A stretch of 5,579 nucleotides of DNA from Ectothiorhodospiraceae bacterium (GTDB taxonomy: Bacteria; Pseudomonadota; Gammaproteobacteria; Nitrococcales; AK92). Position 1 is the stretch's first letter. Every line of letters starts with the position of its first letter. This document shows, one piece after another, positions 1-5,579 of this stretch. The stretch spans positions 1 through 5,579 of the forward strand of contig JAJUFY010000154.1 in NCBI GenBank assembly GCA_029263635.1, read 5' to 3'. A program made the position numbers and the translations under genes. Below the pieces are notes generated by a model. That model did no database searches. It saw nothing but the letters and a program-made list of their open reading frames with translations, and had not been told where the DNA came from.

Positions 1-83
1 AGCGGCGTCCTCGCCGCGCTGTGTTCGCCCCGCTCCCGGGCGCGGCCAGGGTGCGTTTTCGCGACGGGGACGCCGCTCCCACA
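1..83. repeat. REP-like palindromic unit 1 (left end cut by window)
   Basis: The first 18 bases (AGCGGCGTCCTCGCCGCG) and the inverted stretch at 60-83 (core CGCGACGGGGACGCCGCT) are near-perfect reverse complements, 16 of 18 matching. They would close a long stem. Between them lies a GC-rich middle containing CGCTCCCGGGCGCGG, which resembles the middle of the unit at 1857-1956 but is about ten bases shorter. The outer GTAGG of the left arm would fall just before base 1. I infer a non-coding REP/BIME-type element. Such elements are common between gammaproteobacterial genes and can protect mRNA ends or stop transcription. No open frame of its own is evident. Confidence 0.7.
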
Positions 84-100
84 GGTGCCACAACCCCTCC

Positions 101-198
101 GTAGGAGCGTACGGCGGCCGCGAATCTTCCAGACCCTCACCTCTCCCGGAACCGGAAGAGAGACGGAAAGGCATCGCGGCGGGGACGCCGCCCCTACA
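101..198. repeat. REP-like palindromic unit 2
   Basis: The left arm at 101-124 begins GTAGGAGCG and the right arm at 174-198 ends CGCCGCCCCTACA. They form an imperfect inverted pair of about 24 bases, more degenerate in the left arm than in the other units. The middle carries a second small hairpin at 141-163 (CTCTCCCGG against CCGGAAGAGAG). The unit is 98 bp long, starts 17 bp after unit 1 ends, and has the same orientation plan. Arms, inner hairpin and length all match the unit at 1857-1956, which supports a shared element family. Confidence 0.7.
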
Positions 199-385
199 AA
201 AAGCGTCCCAGCGGCTGTCTTGCCGCTTTCCCACACGCACCACGGGCGATAGCTACCGCCTCGGTACAAGAGCGGACAGCGCTACCCGGCGGAGCCGAAC
301 AGCATCCATCCCCACGCCTTCGTCTCCCCGCCCCCTTTGTGATAAACGAATATGCAAGCTGCGGTACAACGTTAGGGAGAACAAG
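199..385. other. Non-coding leader before the MBL gene
   Basis: I see no convincing gene here. Long minus-strand open frames reach into this stretch from inside the MBL gene, but they mirror its codon pattern. The stretch from about 336 to 370 is less GC-rich than its surroundings (TTTGTGATAAACGAATATGC) and is the likeliest place for the promoter. I could not pair convincing -35 and -10 boxes: TTGTGA at 337-342 and TACAAC at 365-370 are 22 bp apart, which is too far. Confidence 0.4.
374..379 (+). promoter_or_regulatory. Ribosome binding site of the MBL gene
   Basis: AGGGAG lies 6 bases before the ATG at 386 and 9 bases before a second in-frame ATG at 389. Both starts are usable. The first is chosen because its spacing is good and no stronger site is seen further in. 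Confidence 0.65.
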
Positions 386-1825
386 ATGATGCCTGTCGCA
401 ACGGAGGCGGAGGCCTTCGTGCCTGCCGTGCCGCCACTGCCGACCATCCTCCACCACGGCGCAGTCACCGGCGTTACCGGCTCCTGCCACGAGCTGCGCG
501 CCGGCGATATCGGCATCCTGATCGACTGCGGGCTGTTCCAGGGCGATGAGGCCTCCGCCAGCGGCGGTGCCGATGCCGAGCAGGTGGAGATCGAGTTCCC
601 GATCGACCACATCCGGGCACTGGTGGTCACCCACGTGCATATCGATCACGTCGGCCGCCTGCCCTACCTGATGGCTGCCGGATTCCAGGGCCCCATCCTC
701 TGCAGCGAGCCTTCGGCACAGCTGCTGCCGCTGGTCATGGAGGACGCGATCAAGCTCGGCTTTACCCGGCAGCAGAGGCTCATCGAGCGGTTTCTGGAGA
801 TTCTGCAGCAGCGGATCGTCGCCCTCCCGTACGGCCAGTGGCACACGGTCGATGCCGGCAAGCCCGGCCTCGCGATCAAGCTCAAGCCGGCTGGCCACGT
901 GCTCGGCTCGGCGTATGTCGAATGCCGGATCGGCCGCGGTGGGGCTGCGCAGCGCGTGGTGTTTTCCGGCGATCTCGGCGCGCCCTACGCACCGCTGCTG
1001 GCCGCACCGAAGCCGCCTTACGCGGCCGATGTTGTGGTACTGGAGAGCACCTACGGCGACCGCAACCACCAAAACCGCGCCGGCCGCCGCGAGCAGCTAC
1101 GCCACGTCATCGAGCACGCCCTCGCCGACCGCGGCACCGTGCTGATCCCGGCCTTCAGCATCGGCCGCACCCAGGAACTGCTGTACGAGCTGGAAGCGAT
1201 CATCCACACGGAGTCGCGGCGCAGGCAGAAGGGCGGGCTGCGCTGGAAAGACCTGGAAATCATCGTCGACTCGCCGCTCGCCAGCCGCTTCACGGCCGCC
1301 TACCGCAAGCTGCGGCCGTTCTGGGACGCCGAGGCACGGCGGCGGGTGGCGCAGGGCCGGCAGCCGCTCGGCTTCGAGCAGCTCACCACCATCGACAGCC
1401 ACGACGACCACCAGCGCACCGTCGACTACCTGGCCCGCACCGGCCGGCCCAGCGTGGTGATCGCCGCCAGCGGCATGTGCGCCGGCGGCCGCATCGTCAA
1501 TTACCTGAAAGCCATGCTGGGCGACCCGCGCCACGACGTGCTGTTCGTCGGCTACCAGGCCCGCGGCACCCCCGGCCGCGCCATCCTGGACTATGGCCCG
1601 CGCGGCGGCTGGGTGGAGCTGGACGGGCAGCGCTACGACATCCGCGCCCGCATCCACCGCATCGAAGGCTATTCCGCGCACGCCGACCAGAACGGCCTAG
1701 TCAACTTCATCCGCCGCATGCGCCACCTGCCCAGGCAGGTACGGCTGGTGCATGGCGAAGAGGCGGCAAAACAGGCGCTGAAGGCAAGGCTGGAAACGCT
1801 CGGGATCGAGGTAGTGATCCCATAA
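386..1825 (+). CDS. MBL-fold beta-CASP RNA-processing exonuclease-like protein
   Basis: This 479-residue protein is a complete beta-CASP metallo-beta-lactamase of the RNA-acting branch (CPSF73/TTHA0252 relatives). Visible motifs: motif II THVHIDH at 82-88 (H83, H85, D87, H88), motif III H171 in GHVLGSA, and motif IV D196 in SGDLG. These would hold two zinc ions. The beta-CASP part shows motif A E220 in ESTYGDR, IPAFSIGRTQELLYEL at 254-269, SGMCAGGR at 362-369, motif B H432 in YSAHAD and motif C H456 in LVHGE. Histidine rather than valine at motif C points to RNA as substrate. Family members cleave or trim RNA in the cytoplasm. Length is normal for the family, and no signal peptide or membrane segment is seen. 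The gene stands alone, with palindromic units on both sides and a convergent toxin-antitoxin pair downstream. The in vivo target cannot be told from sequence. Confidence 0.93.
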   Translation: MMPVATEAEAFVPAVPPLPTILHHGAVTGVTGSCHELRAGDIGILIDCGLFQGDEASASGGADAEQVEIEFPIDHIRALVVTHVHIDHVGRLPYLMAAGFQGPILCSEPSAQLLPLVMEDAIKLGFTRQQRLIERFLEILQQRIVALPYGQWHTVDAGKPGLAIKLKPAGHVLGSAYVECRIGRGGAAQRVVFSGDLGAPYAPLLAAPKPPYAADVVVLESTYGDRNHQNRAGRREQLRHVIEHALADRGTVLIPAFSIGRTQELLYELEAIIHTESRRRQKGGLRWKDLEIIVDSPLASRFTAAYRKLRPFWDAEARRRVAQGRQPLGFEQLTTIDSHDDHQRTVDYLARTGRPSVVIAASGMCAGGRIVNYLKAMLGDPRHDVLFVGYQARGTPGRAILDYGPRGGWVELDGQRYDIRARIHRIEGYSAHADQNGLVNFIRRMRHLPRQVRLVHGEEAAKQALKARLETLGIEVVIP

Positions 1826-1856
1826 GCCGGCGGCTCATCCAAGCGCGGATGTAAGC

Positions 1857-1956
1857 GTAGGAGCGGCGTCCCCGCCGCGATTGCCTTTATCTACCCGCTC
1901 CCGTGCGCGGGAGAGGGGGCTGGGGCGCCTTTCGCGGCGAGGACGCCGCTCCTACA
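1857..1956. repeat. REP-like palindromic unit 3
   Basis: This is the best preserved of the three units. The arms at 1857-1880 (starting GTAGGAGCGGCGTCC) and 1932-1956 (ending GGACGCCGCTCCTACA) are reverse complements over 24 bases with one mismatch. Inside is a second perfect hairpin, CTCCCG-tgcg-CGGGAG, at 1898-1913. It starts 31 bp after the stop of the MBL gene, between convergent genes, where its RNA stem could stop or protect transcripts from either side. No classical U-tract terminator is visible in this gap. Confidence 0.78.
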
Positions 1957-2033
1957 CCGAGATGAACCACTTAACCTCCTGGCGGCGGCCGAGATGATCA
2001 ATCCCGGTGCCGCTACGCCGCCATCGGCAGCGG
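1957..2033. other. Spacer between REP unit and toxin gene end
   Basis: This is the rest of the convergent intergenic region (1826-2033). I see no open frame, RNA gene or U-tract terminator here. The palindromic unit at 1857-1956 is the only structured element in the gap. Confidence 0.4.
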
Positions 2034-2432
2034 TCACCAGACTGACTTCACATGCGCATAACGCCGGATCTTGTCATCCGCTGTGATAACGGCCGCGTTG
2101 AACTCCCGTGCCAAGGCAACGATCATCCGATCGGCTGGATCTCTGTGGAATTCTCCGGGCAATTGCACAGATTGCATCGCCAGCTGCGGGGTAATGGGCA
2201 CCAGGGCAACGCCTTCGATACTCTCTACAGCACTCAGCCACTCGCCAAGCTCCATGGTCAAGACCAGCCGCCCTCTCTCGACCAGCATGGCAATCTCCCA
2301 GGCGGTAATGGCAGAAACAAGAACTTGCCCGCCATCTTCGAGCTCCCGCCTGATCGCCTCACCCGCACTTACCGATAAGCGCTCATCTCCCACGGCCCAC
2401 CAAATCAGGGCATGGGTGTCGAGCACGATCAC
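2034..2432 (-). CDS. PIN-domain (VapC-like) toxin of a type II toxin-antitoxin pair
   Basis: With a GTG start at 2432 the protein is 132 residues, a usual length for VapC-type PIN toxins. The acidic residues expected to bind Mg/Mn are visible: D5 in VLDTHALIWW, E46 in SAITAWEIA, D101 in HRDPADRMIVA and D119 in ITADDKI. Family members are endoribonucleases that cut tRNA or rRNA and halt growth when the antitoxin is lost. The GTG overlaps the antitoxin stop as GTGA, with GGGAGG 7 bases upstream, so I prefer it to the TTG at 2447, which gives five more residues. The overlap indicates translational coupling to the upstream antitoxin. All key acids are kept, so it looks intact. The RNA target is unknown. 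Confidence 0.9.
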   Translation of the reverse strand: MIVLDTHALIWWAVGDERLSVSAGEAIRRELEDGGQVLVSAITAWEIAMLVERGRLVLTMELGEWLSAVESIEGVALVPITPQLAMQSVQLPGEFHRDPADRMIVALAREFNAAVITADDKIRRYAHVKSVW

Positions 2433-2662
2433 GGCAGCGCCTCCCAATCGCTGTCGGCAACCGGGGCGAACGGATCGTCATACTTGATCACCGATCCTTT
2501 CAGCCGCAGCTGAGCTGACTGCACTCGCGGCGAGTACTTCTGGACGATTAGAGCTGGATTGCCATGATCCGTGATAATGACGGGCTCGCCGGTCCGCTCG
2601 ATCCTGCGAAAGATCTCTAGAGCGTGCGCCTTGAACTTCGATTTCGACACCTCGGAAACCAT
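2429..2662 (-). CDS. Phd/YefM-type antitoxin
   Basis: This 77-residue protein has the Phd/YefM layout. An N-terminal DNA-binding half runs MVSEVSKSKFKAHALEIFRRI, then the GEPVIITDHGNPALIV strand typical of Phd folds, then a C-terminal tail (YDDPFAPVADSDWEAL) that would wrap around the PIN toxin. The ATG at 2662 is preferred to a TTG at 2674: the shorter form begins exactly at the conserved MVSEVSKSKFK and has a weak GGGG site 6 bases upstream. The protein should neutralise the toxin encoded immediately downstream (4-base overlap) and, as is usual in this family, repress its own operon. A direct repeat at 2673-2697 is a plausible operator. Confidence 0.88.
   Translation of the reverse strand: MVSEVSKSKFKAHALEIFRRIERTGEPVIITDHGNPALIVQKYSPRVQSAQLRLKGSVIKYDDPFAPVADSDWEALP
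2440..2445 (-). promoter_or_regulatory. Ribosome binding site fixing the toxin start
   Basis: On the minus strand GGGAGG lies inside the last codons of the antitoxin gene and 7 bases before the GTG at 2432. The TTG at 2447 lies upstream of this site, so it could not use it. This decides the toxin start. Confidence 0.7.
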
Positions 2663-2672
2663 GACGCACCCC

Positions 2673-2697
2673 AACCATAGTCACGGAACCATAGTCA
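2673..2697. promoter_or_regulatory. Tandem 11-bp direct repeat upstream of the antitoxin, candidate operator
   Basis: AACCATAGTCA occurs at 2673-2683 and again at 2687-2697, identical over 11 bases with a 14-bp period. It lies 11 bp upstream of the antitoxin ATG, where the 5' leader or core promoter of the pair must be. Antitoxins of this family usually bind repeats at this place to repress the operon together with the toxin. That use here is inference. A TATATT at about 2711-2716 on the minus strand might be a -10 box, but no good -35 box accompanies it. Confidence 0.5.
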
Positions 2698-2814
2698 TAA
2701 TGACCGCAAAATATACCATGCTCCATCATCCTTATCCGGGTGATCGTCAGCGCTGAGCGCTCCCTAGGAGGCTACTCGTTAGGCCCGATGCGTCTGCCCT
2801 GGCTGGCTGCTTTC

Positions 2815-4809
2815 TTAATGCTTCACCGGCTCCTGTCGCGCCGACAGATAACTCACCACGGCTGGCGGCCGCGCCTCGGCATGCTGCCGCACCGCCTGCC
2901 ATAGCAGGTCGACCCCGGGCCCGCTGCTGACAAACCCTGTCACCGCTTCCTGCAACACGGCGTAGGCCTCGCTGCAATCGAACCGGTCATAAGCCCTTTC
3001 CAGCCGGGATAGCAGTTCTTCCACTTTCGGCCACGGCAGTGCCGCCTCCATCGCGCGCATGATCATCGGATGGCGTGTGCCGGAGACGTTATCGCCGATC
3101 AACAGCTCCTCGTAGAGCTTCTCGCCCGGCCGCAGGCCGGTAAACTGCAATGCGATGTCGCCGTTTGGATTCGTCTCGTCCCGGACCTGGTAGCCCATCA
3201 GGCGGATCATCTGCCGGGCGAGATCGACGATCTTCACCGGCTCGCCCATGTCGAGCACGAACACCTCGCCGCCCTGCGCCATCGCTCCGGCCTGCAGCAC
3301 CAGCGTGGCGGCTTCCGGAATGGTCATGAAGTAACGGGTGATTTCCGGGTGGGTAACCGTCACCGGCCCGCCCTGACGGATCTGCTCGCGGAACAGCGGC
3401 ACCACCGAGCCTGACGAACCCAGCACATTGCCGAACCGCACCATGCAGTACACCGTGCCGCCACCCCGCTGCGCCAGCCCCTGCAGTACCAGCTCCGCCA
3501 GCCGCTTGCTGGCGCCCATGACATTGGTGGGCCGCACTGCCTTGTCGGTGGAGATCAGCACGAAGGTCTCCACCCCCGCTGCCTGGGCCGCCGCCGCCGC
3601 GTGCCAGGTGCCCAGCGTATTGTTGCGGATGCCTTCCAGCACATTGTGCTCGACGATCGGCACATGCTTGTAGGCCGCTGCGTGATAAACCGTGTTGACC
3701 GCCAGCGACTTCATGAGCACCTGCAGGCGCCGGCGGTCCAGCACCGAGCCGAGCACCGGTACCAGCTCAACCTTTGTTCCCTGCTCGTCCAGCTTCTCGC
3801 GCAGCTCGCGGTCGATCTGATAGAGCGCGAACTCAGACAGCTCGTACAGCACCAGCCGCCGCGGCCCAAGCCGCGCGATCTGCCGGCACAGCTCCGAGCC
3901 GATGGAACCGCCGGCGCCGGTAACCAGCACGTTCCTGCCACGAATGCAGGCCTCAAGCAGGCCCTGATCCGGAGCCACCGGATCACGCCCGAGCAGGTCT
4001 TCTATATCGATATCGCGGATGTCGTCCAACTCGGCGCGGCCGGTGGCGAGATCGTTAAGGCTGGGCATGGTCTTGACATGCACCGGAAAGGGCTCCAGCC
4101 ATTGCAGGATTGCCCGGCGCCGCTCGCGGGAGGCGGTCGGCAGCGCCAGCAACACGTGGCGGATGCCGGCCTCCTCAATCAGCTGCTCCAACGCCGCCGG
4201 CGGGTGGACCTTGAGCCCGCGCACCAGGCTGCCCCATAGACTGCGATCGTCATCGATCAGCGCCACCGGCGCATAATCCGGGCTCAAATCCAGCGCACTC
4301 ACCAGCTGAGCGCCTGCCGCGCCGGCGCCATAGATCACCACCGGCTCACGGCCACGCGCACGCCGATGGAGCGTCTGCAGCAACGCCCGAAACAGGATGC
4401 GGCTGCCGCCAATGTACAGCAGCGCCATAAGCCAATAGAGGATAGGCACCGAACGCGGCAACTCGCGCAGCCCGCCAAAAAGCGCGGCCATACACAGCAG
4501 CACGGCCGATAACGTCACCCCTTTGAGGACCGCGATCGCGGCCTGCGGCCCCATGTAGCGCAACACTTCCCGGTACAGGCCAGACCAGCGCAGCACCGGC
4601 ACGCTCAACACGGGAACGACAAAAAACAACCACCAGAAAGGCTCAAGGGCAGGGGTAAAGGTTCCCTGGCGCAGCGCGAAGGCGGACCACAGCGCCAGCG
4701 GAAGCGCTACCGCCGCTACGGTCAGCCCCGCGAGGATATCTTTCATCAATTTTCCCGCGTGATATCCGCGGAATTCGTTTTTCAAAGAGCGAAGATACTG
4801 CGAACCCAT
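2815..4809 (-). CDS. wbpM: Chimeric frame: SulP N-terminus fused to WbpM/CapD-type nucleotide-sugar 4,6-dehydratase
   Basis: Residues about 41-664 are a membrane-bound polysaccharide-biosynthesis dehydratase (WbpM/FlaA1/CapD family). These convert UDP-GlcNAc to a 4-keto-6-deoxy sugar for O-antigen, capsule or glycans. Visible parts: about four membrane helices (roughly 24-46, 58-74, 88-112, 120-137), a CoA-binding-like Rossmann domain starting GAGAAGA at 161-167, then the catalytic NAD(P) domain with TGAGGSIGSE at 297-306, YHAAAYKHVP, STDKAV at 420-425 and NVMGASKR with M431 and K435. Met in place of the usual catalytic Tyr is the known mark of this subfamily. Residues 1-36 do not fit: MGSQYLRSLKNEFRGY and KDILAGLTVAAVALPLAL read like the start of a SulP anion transporter. 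The ATG at 4809 has AAGAGG 7 bases upstream. The dehydratase probably lacks only its first 10 to 20 native residues, and its C-terminus looks complete. Confidence 0.85.
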   Translation of the reverse strand: MGSQYLRSLKNEFRGYHAGKLMKDILAGLTVAAVALPLALWSAFALRQGTFTPALEPFWWLFFVVPVLSVPVLRWSGLYREVLRYMGPQAAIAVLKGVTLSAVLLCMAALFGGLRELPRSVPILYWLMALLYIGGSRILFRALLQTLHRRARGREPVVIYGAGAAGAQLVSALDLSPDYAPVALIDDDRSLWGSLVRGLKVHPPAALEQLIEEAGIRHVLLALPTASRERRRAILQWLEPFPVHVKTMPSLNDLATGRAELDDIRDIDIEDLLGRDPVAPDQGLLEACIRGRNVLVTGAGGSIGSELCRQIARLGPRRLVLYELSEFALYQIDRELREKLDEQGTKVELVPVLGSVLDRRRLQVLMKSLAVNTVYHAAAYKHVPIVEHNVLEGIRNNTLGTWHAAAAAQAAGVETFVLISTDKAVRPTNVMGASKRLAELVLQGLAQRGGGTVYCMVRFGNVLGSSGSVVPLFREQIRQGGPVTVTHPEITRYFMTIPEAATLVLQAGAMAQGGEVFVLDMGEPVKIVDLARQMIRLMGYQVRDETNPNGDIALQFTGLRPGEKLYEELLIGDNVSGTRHPMIMRAMEAALPWPKVEELLSRLERAYDRFDCSEAYAVLQEAVTGFVSSGPGVDLLWQAVRQHAEARPPAVVSYLSARQEPVKH
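4690..4707. other. Likely join between two unrelated genomes
   Basis: On the minus strand this stretch reads GCGCTTCCGCTGGCGCTG and encodes ALPLAL. That peptide is plausible both in the first helix of SulP and in the first helix of the WbpM family. Everything to the right looks Clostridia-like and everything to the left looks proteobacterial. Sequence shared by both parents would make the exact crossover point undefined within these bases. Confidence 0.65.
4690..4809 (-). other. 5' fragment of a SulP-family anion transporter gene
   Basis: The first 40 codons of the chimeric frame resemble the conserved N-terminus of Gram-positive SulP transporters: a short basic head with SLKNEFRGY, then KDILAGLTVAAVALPLAL, the first membrane helix, which in SulP normally continues with AFG. 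SulP proteins are sulfate or bicarbonate transporters of 500 or more residues with 10 or more membrane helices. Only the beginning is present; after LPLAL the frame changes to WSAFALRQG, which is dehydratase. Codons here (AAA, AAC, GAA, TAT, TTG) are more AT-rich than in the rest of the frame. Recognition is from memory of the family, without alignment. Confidence 0.68.
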
Positions 4810-4816
4810 GGCTCTA

Positions 4817-4822
4817 CCTCTT
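4817..4822 (-). promoter_or_regulatory. Ribosome binding site of the SulP-like start
   Basis: AAGAGG lies 7 bases before the ATG at 4809 and decides this start over the in-frame GTG at 4878 and ATG at 4872. Translation from those would run through the promoter and give a head (MFMVYYIGW) unlike either family. Confidence 0.7.
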
Positions 4823-4862
4823 TTATTCTGGTTTCGTCGTCCTAAAACAGACCAACCGATAT

Positions 4863-4871
4863 AGTATACCA
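4863..4871 (-). promoter_or_regulatory. Extended -10 promoter for the SulP-like gene
   Basis: On the minus strand TGGTATACT combines a TATACT -10 box (4868-4863) with the upstream TG of an extended -10 element. A weak -35 candidate, TTTCAA, lies 16 bp upstream at about 4885-4890. Transcription would begin near 4856 and give a leader of about 45 bases before the ATG at 4809. The surroundings are AT-rich, as in a Gram-positive intergenic region. Confidence 0.55.
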
Positions 4872-4926
4872 TAAACACAGAGAATTGAAAGGCAGAAATT
4901 TTATAAAAAACTTTTCACCGTATCAA

Positions 4927-4954
4927 AAAAACCGGACACATTTGCCCGGTTTTT
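4927..4954 (-). terminator. Rho-independent terminator of the sensor kinase gene
   Basis: AAAAACCGG (4927-4935) and CCGGTTTTT (4946-4954) form a perfect 9-bp stem with a 10-base loop. On the minus strand a run of T follows the stem. It starts 3 bp after the kinase stop codon at 4958-4960 and so ends the kinase transcript before the SulP-like promoter. The T-rich flank on the other side means it might also work in the plus direction. Confidence 0.85.
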
Positions 4955-4957
4955 CTT

Positions 4958-5579
4958 TTAGTGCGGCAGGCAGACCGTAATCGTGGTGCCGACATTTTCC
5001 GTGGACTCCAGCCGGATGCTGCCCCCATGGCATTCCACAATATGCTTCACAATCGAAAGTCCCAGCCCTGTTCCGCCGGTTTGCTTGGAACGGGATTTAT
5101 CCACTCGGTAAAATCGTTCGAAGATGCGCTTCTGGTGTTCTCTGGGGATACCGATGCCGGTATCGGATACGGTCAGCACCGCGTTGCTTCCGTCCCGGCG
5201 CACAGCGAGCTCGACGCGGCCACCCGGTCGGTTATACTTTACCGCATTGTCGCAGAGGTTCTGCACCAGTTCTTCCAGCATGCGGGGATTCCCGTTGATT
5301 GTCAGCGGTTCCCCTGTCACGGAGAGCACCACCTGCTTCTGATCGGACACAAACTGGAGCGACCGGATCACATTGCCGCACAGTTCCCGCAGCTCCACCG
5401 GTTCTTTATCGGGAGTCCCGTCCTGCTCAATGCGGGACAGACGGATGATGTCATCGGTCAGAATGATGAGGCGGCTCGCCTCCTGATAAATCCGCCCCGC
5501 GAATTTCTTGATGTCAGCGTCCCCTTTTACCATGCCGTTCTCTATCATCTCCGCGAAGCCGGAAATCGAAGTGAGCGGC
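4958..5579 (-). CDS. Sensor histidine kinase, PhoR/ResE-like, C-terminal part (N-terminus outside window)
   Basis: The frame stays open to the right edge; 206 residues are visible up to the TAA at 4958-4960. The first residues, PLTSISGFAEMIENG, directly follow where HELKT of the H-box would stand, so the phosphorylated histidine lies about 15 bases beyond the window. Next comes the dimerisation helix pair (LTDDIIRLSRIEQ), then a full HATPase_c domain: N-box NLCDNAVKYN at about 107-116, G1 DTGIGIP at 139-145, F-box FERFYRVD, G2 GGTGLGLS at 168-175, ending VCLPH. Such kinases are membrane-bound and phosphorylate a partner response regulator, often for phosphate or redox control. The signal here is unknown. 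Style and the adjacent AT-rich spacer point to Clostridia. A methionine 10 residues in (5548) is internal, not the start. Confidence 0.92.
   Translation of the reverse strand, partial: PLTSISGFAEMIENGMVKGDADIKKFAGRIYQEASRLIILTDDIIRLSRIEQDGTPDKEPVELRELCGNVIRSLQFVSDQKQVVLSVTGEPLTINGNPRMLEELVQNLCDNAVKYNRPGGRVELAVRRDGSNAVLTVSDTGIGIPREHQKRIFERFYRVDKSRSKQTGGTGLGLSIVKHIVECHGGSIRLESTENVGTTITVCLPH

Noticed and set aside
1..198. Repeated arms considered as a CRISPR array
   Set aside because: The arms are inverted, variable in sequence and separated by related middles instead of unique spacers of constant length.
336..350. A possible FNR-like site, TTTGTGATAAACGAA, before the MBL gene
   Set aside because: It matches TTGAT-N4-ATCAA poorly and has no proper half-site symmetry.
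194..1072. A 292-residue minus-strand open frame opposite the MBL gene
   Set aside because: It mirrors the GC-rich codon pattern of the MBL gene, has no recognisable motif, and its direction conflicts with a gene whose catalytic motifs are complete.
838..1854. A 338-residue plus-strand frame inside the MBL gene
   Set aside because: Its translation is rich in Arg, Pro and Ala with no domain, as expected from a shifted reading of GC-rich coding DNA.
2052..2487. Plus-strand frames across the toxin gene
   Set aside because: They are opposite a PIN toxin whose four acidic residues are intact and show no family signature of their own.
2749..2761. AGCGCTGAGCGCT as a terminator of the dehydratase gene
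   Set aside because: It is a short repeat of a palindromic hexamer with no U-tract after it on the minus strand, so it is too weak to call.
4810..4878. A longer start of the dehydratase frame at the GTG at 4878
   Set aside because: It would place the coding start within the TGGTATACT promoter and has no ribosome site. The ATG at 4809 has AAGAGG at good spacing.

Overview
The window is best read as two pieces of DNA from different sources, joined near position 4690-4706. Positions 1 to about 4690 are GC-rich. They carry a beta-CASP ribonuclease-like gene, paired REP-like palindromes, a Phd/PIN toxin-antitoxin pair and the body of a WbpM/CapD-type sugar-nucleotide dehydratase. GC-biased codon use, REP-type palindromes with GTAGGAGCGGCG-like ends and the protein styles suggest a high-GC gammaproteobacterium; no marker gene fixes the genus. 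Positions from about 4707 to 5579 look like a Gram-positive (Clostridia-type) genome: an AT-rich intergenic region, a U-tract terminator, a TATACT promoter, an AAGAGG ribosome site, the first residues of a SulP-type anion transporter, and the C-terminal part of a PhoR/ResE-type sensor kinase.

Layout. 1-198: two head-to-tail palindromic units, the first cut by the window edge. 199-385: leader with no recognisable gene, ending in a good ribosome site. 386-1825 (+): MBL-fold/beta-CASP RNA-processing protein. 1857-1956: a third palindromic unit, in the gap between convergent genes. 2034-2432 (-): PIN-domain toxin, start overlapping the antitoxin stop. 2429-2662 (-): Phd/YefM-type antitoxin, with an 11-bp direct repeat just upstream. 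2815-4809 (-): one open frame that begins as SulP and continues as a membrane-bound nucleotide-sugar 4,6-dehydratase. 4863-4871: promoter of the SulP-like start. 4927-4954: terminator of the kinase gene. 4958-5579 (-): sensor kinase, open at the right edge.

How the genes work together. The toxin and antitoxin form one translationally coupled operon. The dehydratase would act at the inner membrane on UDP-N-acetylglucosamine for surface polysaccharide, but its real N-terminus and promoter are missing. The kinase and the SulP start are neighbours in their own source genome and have no evident link to the genes on the left. I found no new defence or mobile system. The most important observation is the in-frame chimeric join, more likely an assembly or amplification artefact than a natural fusion.
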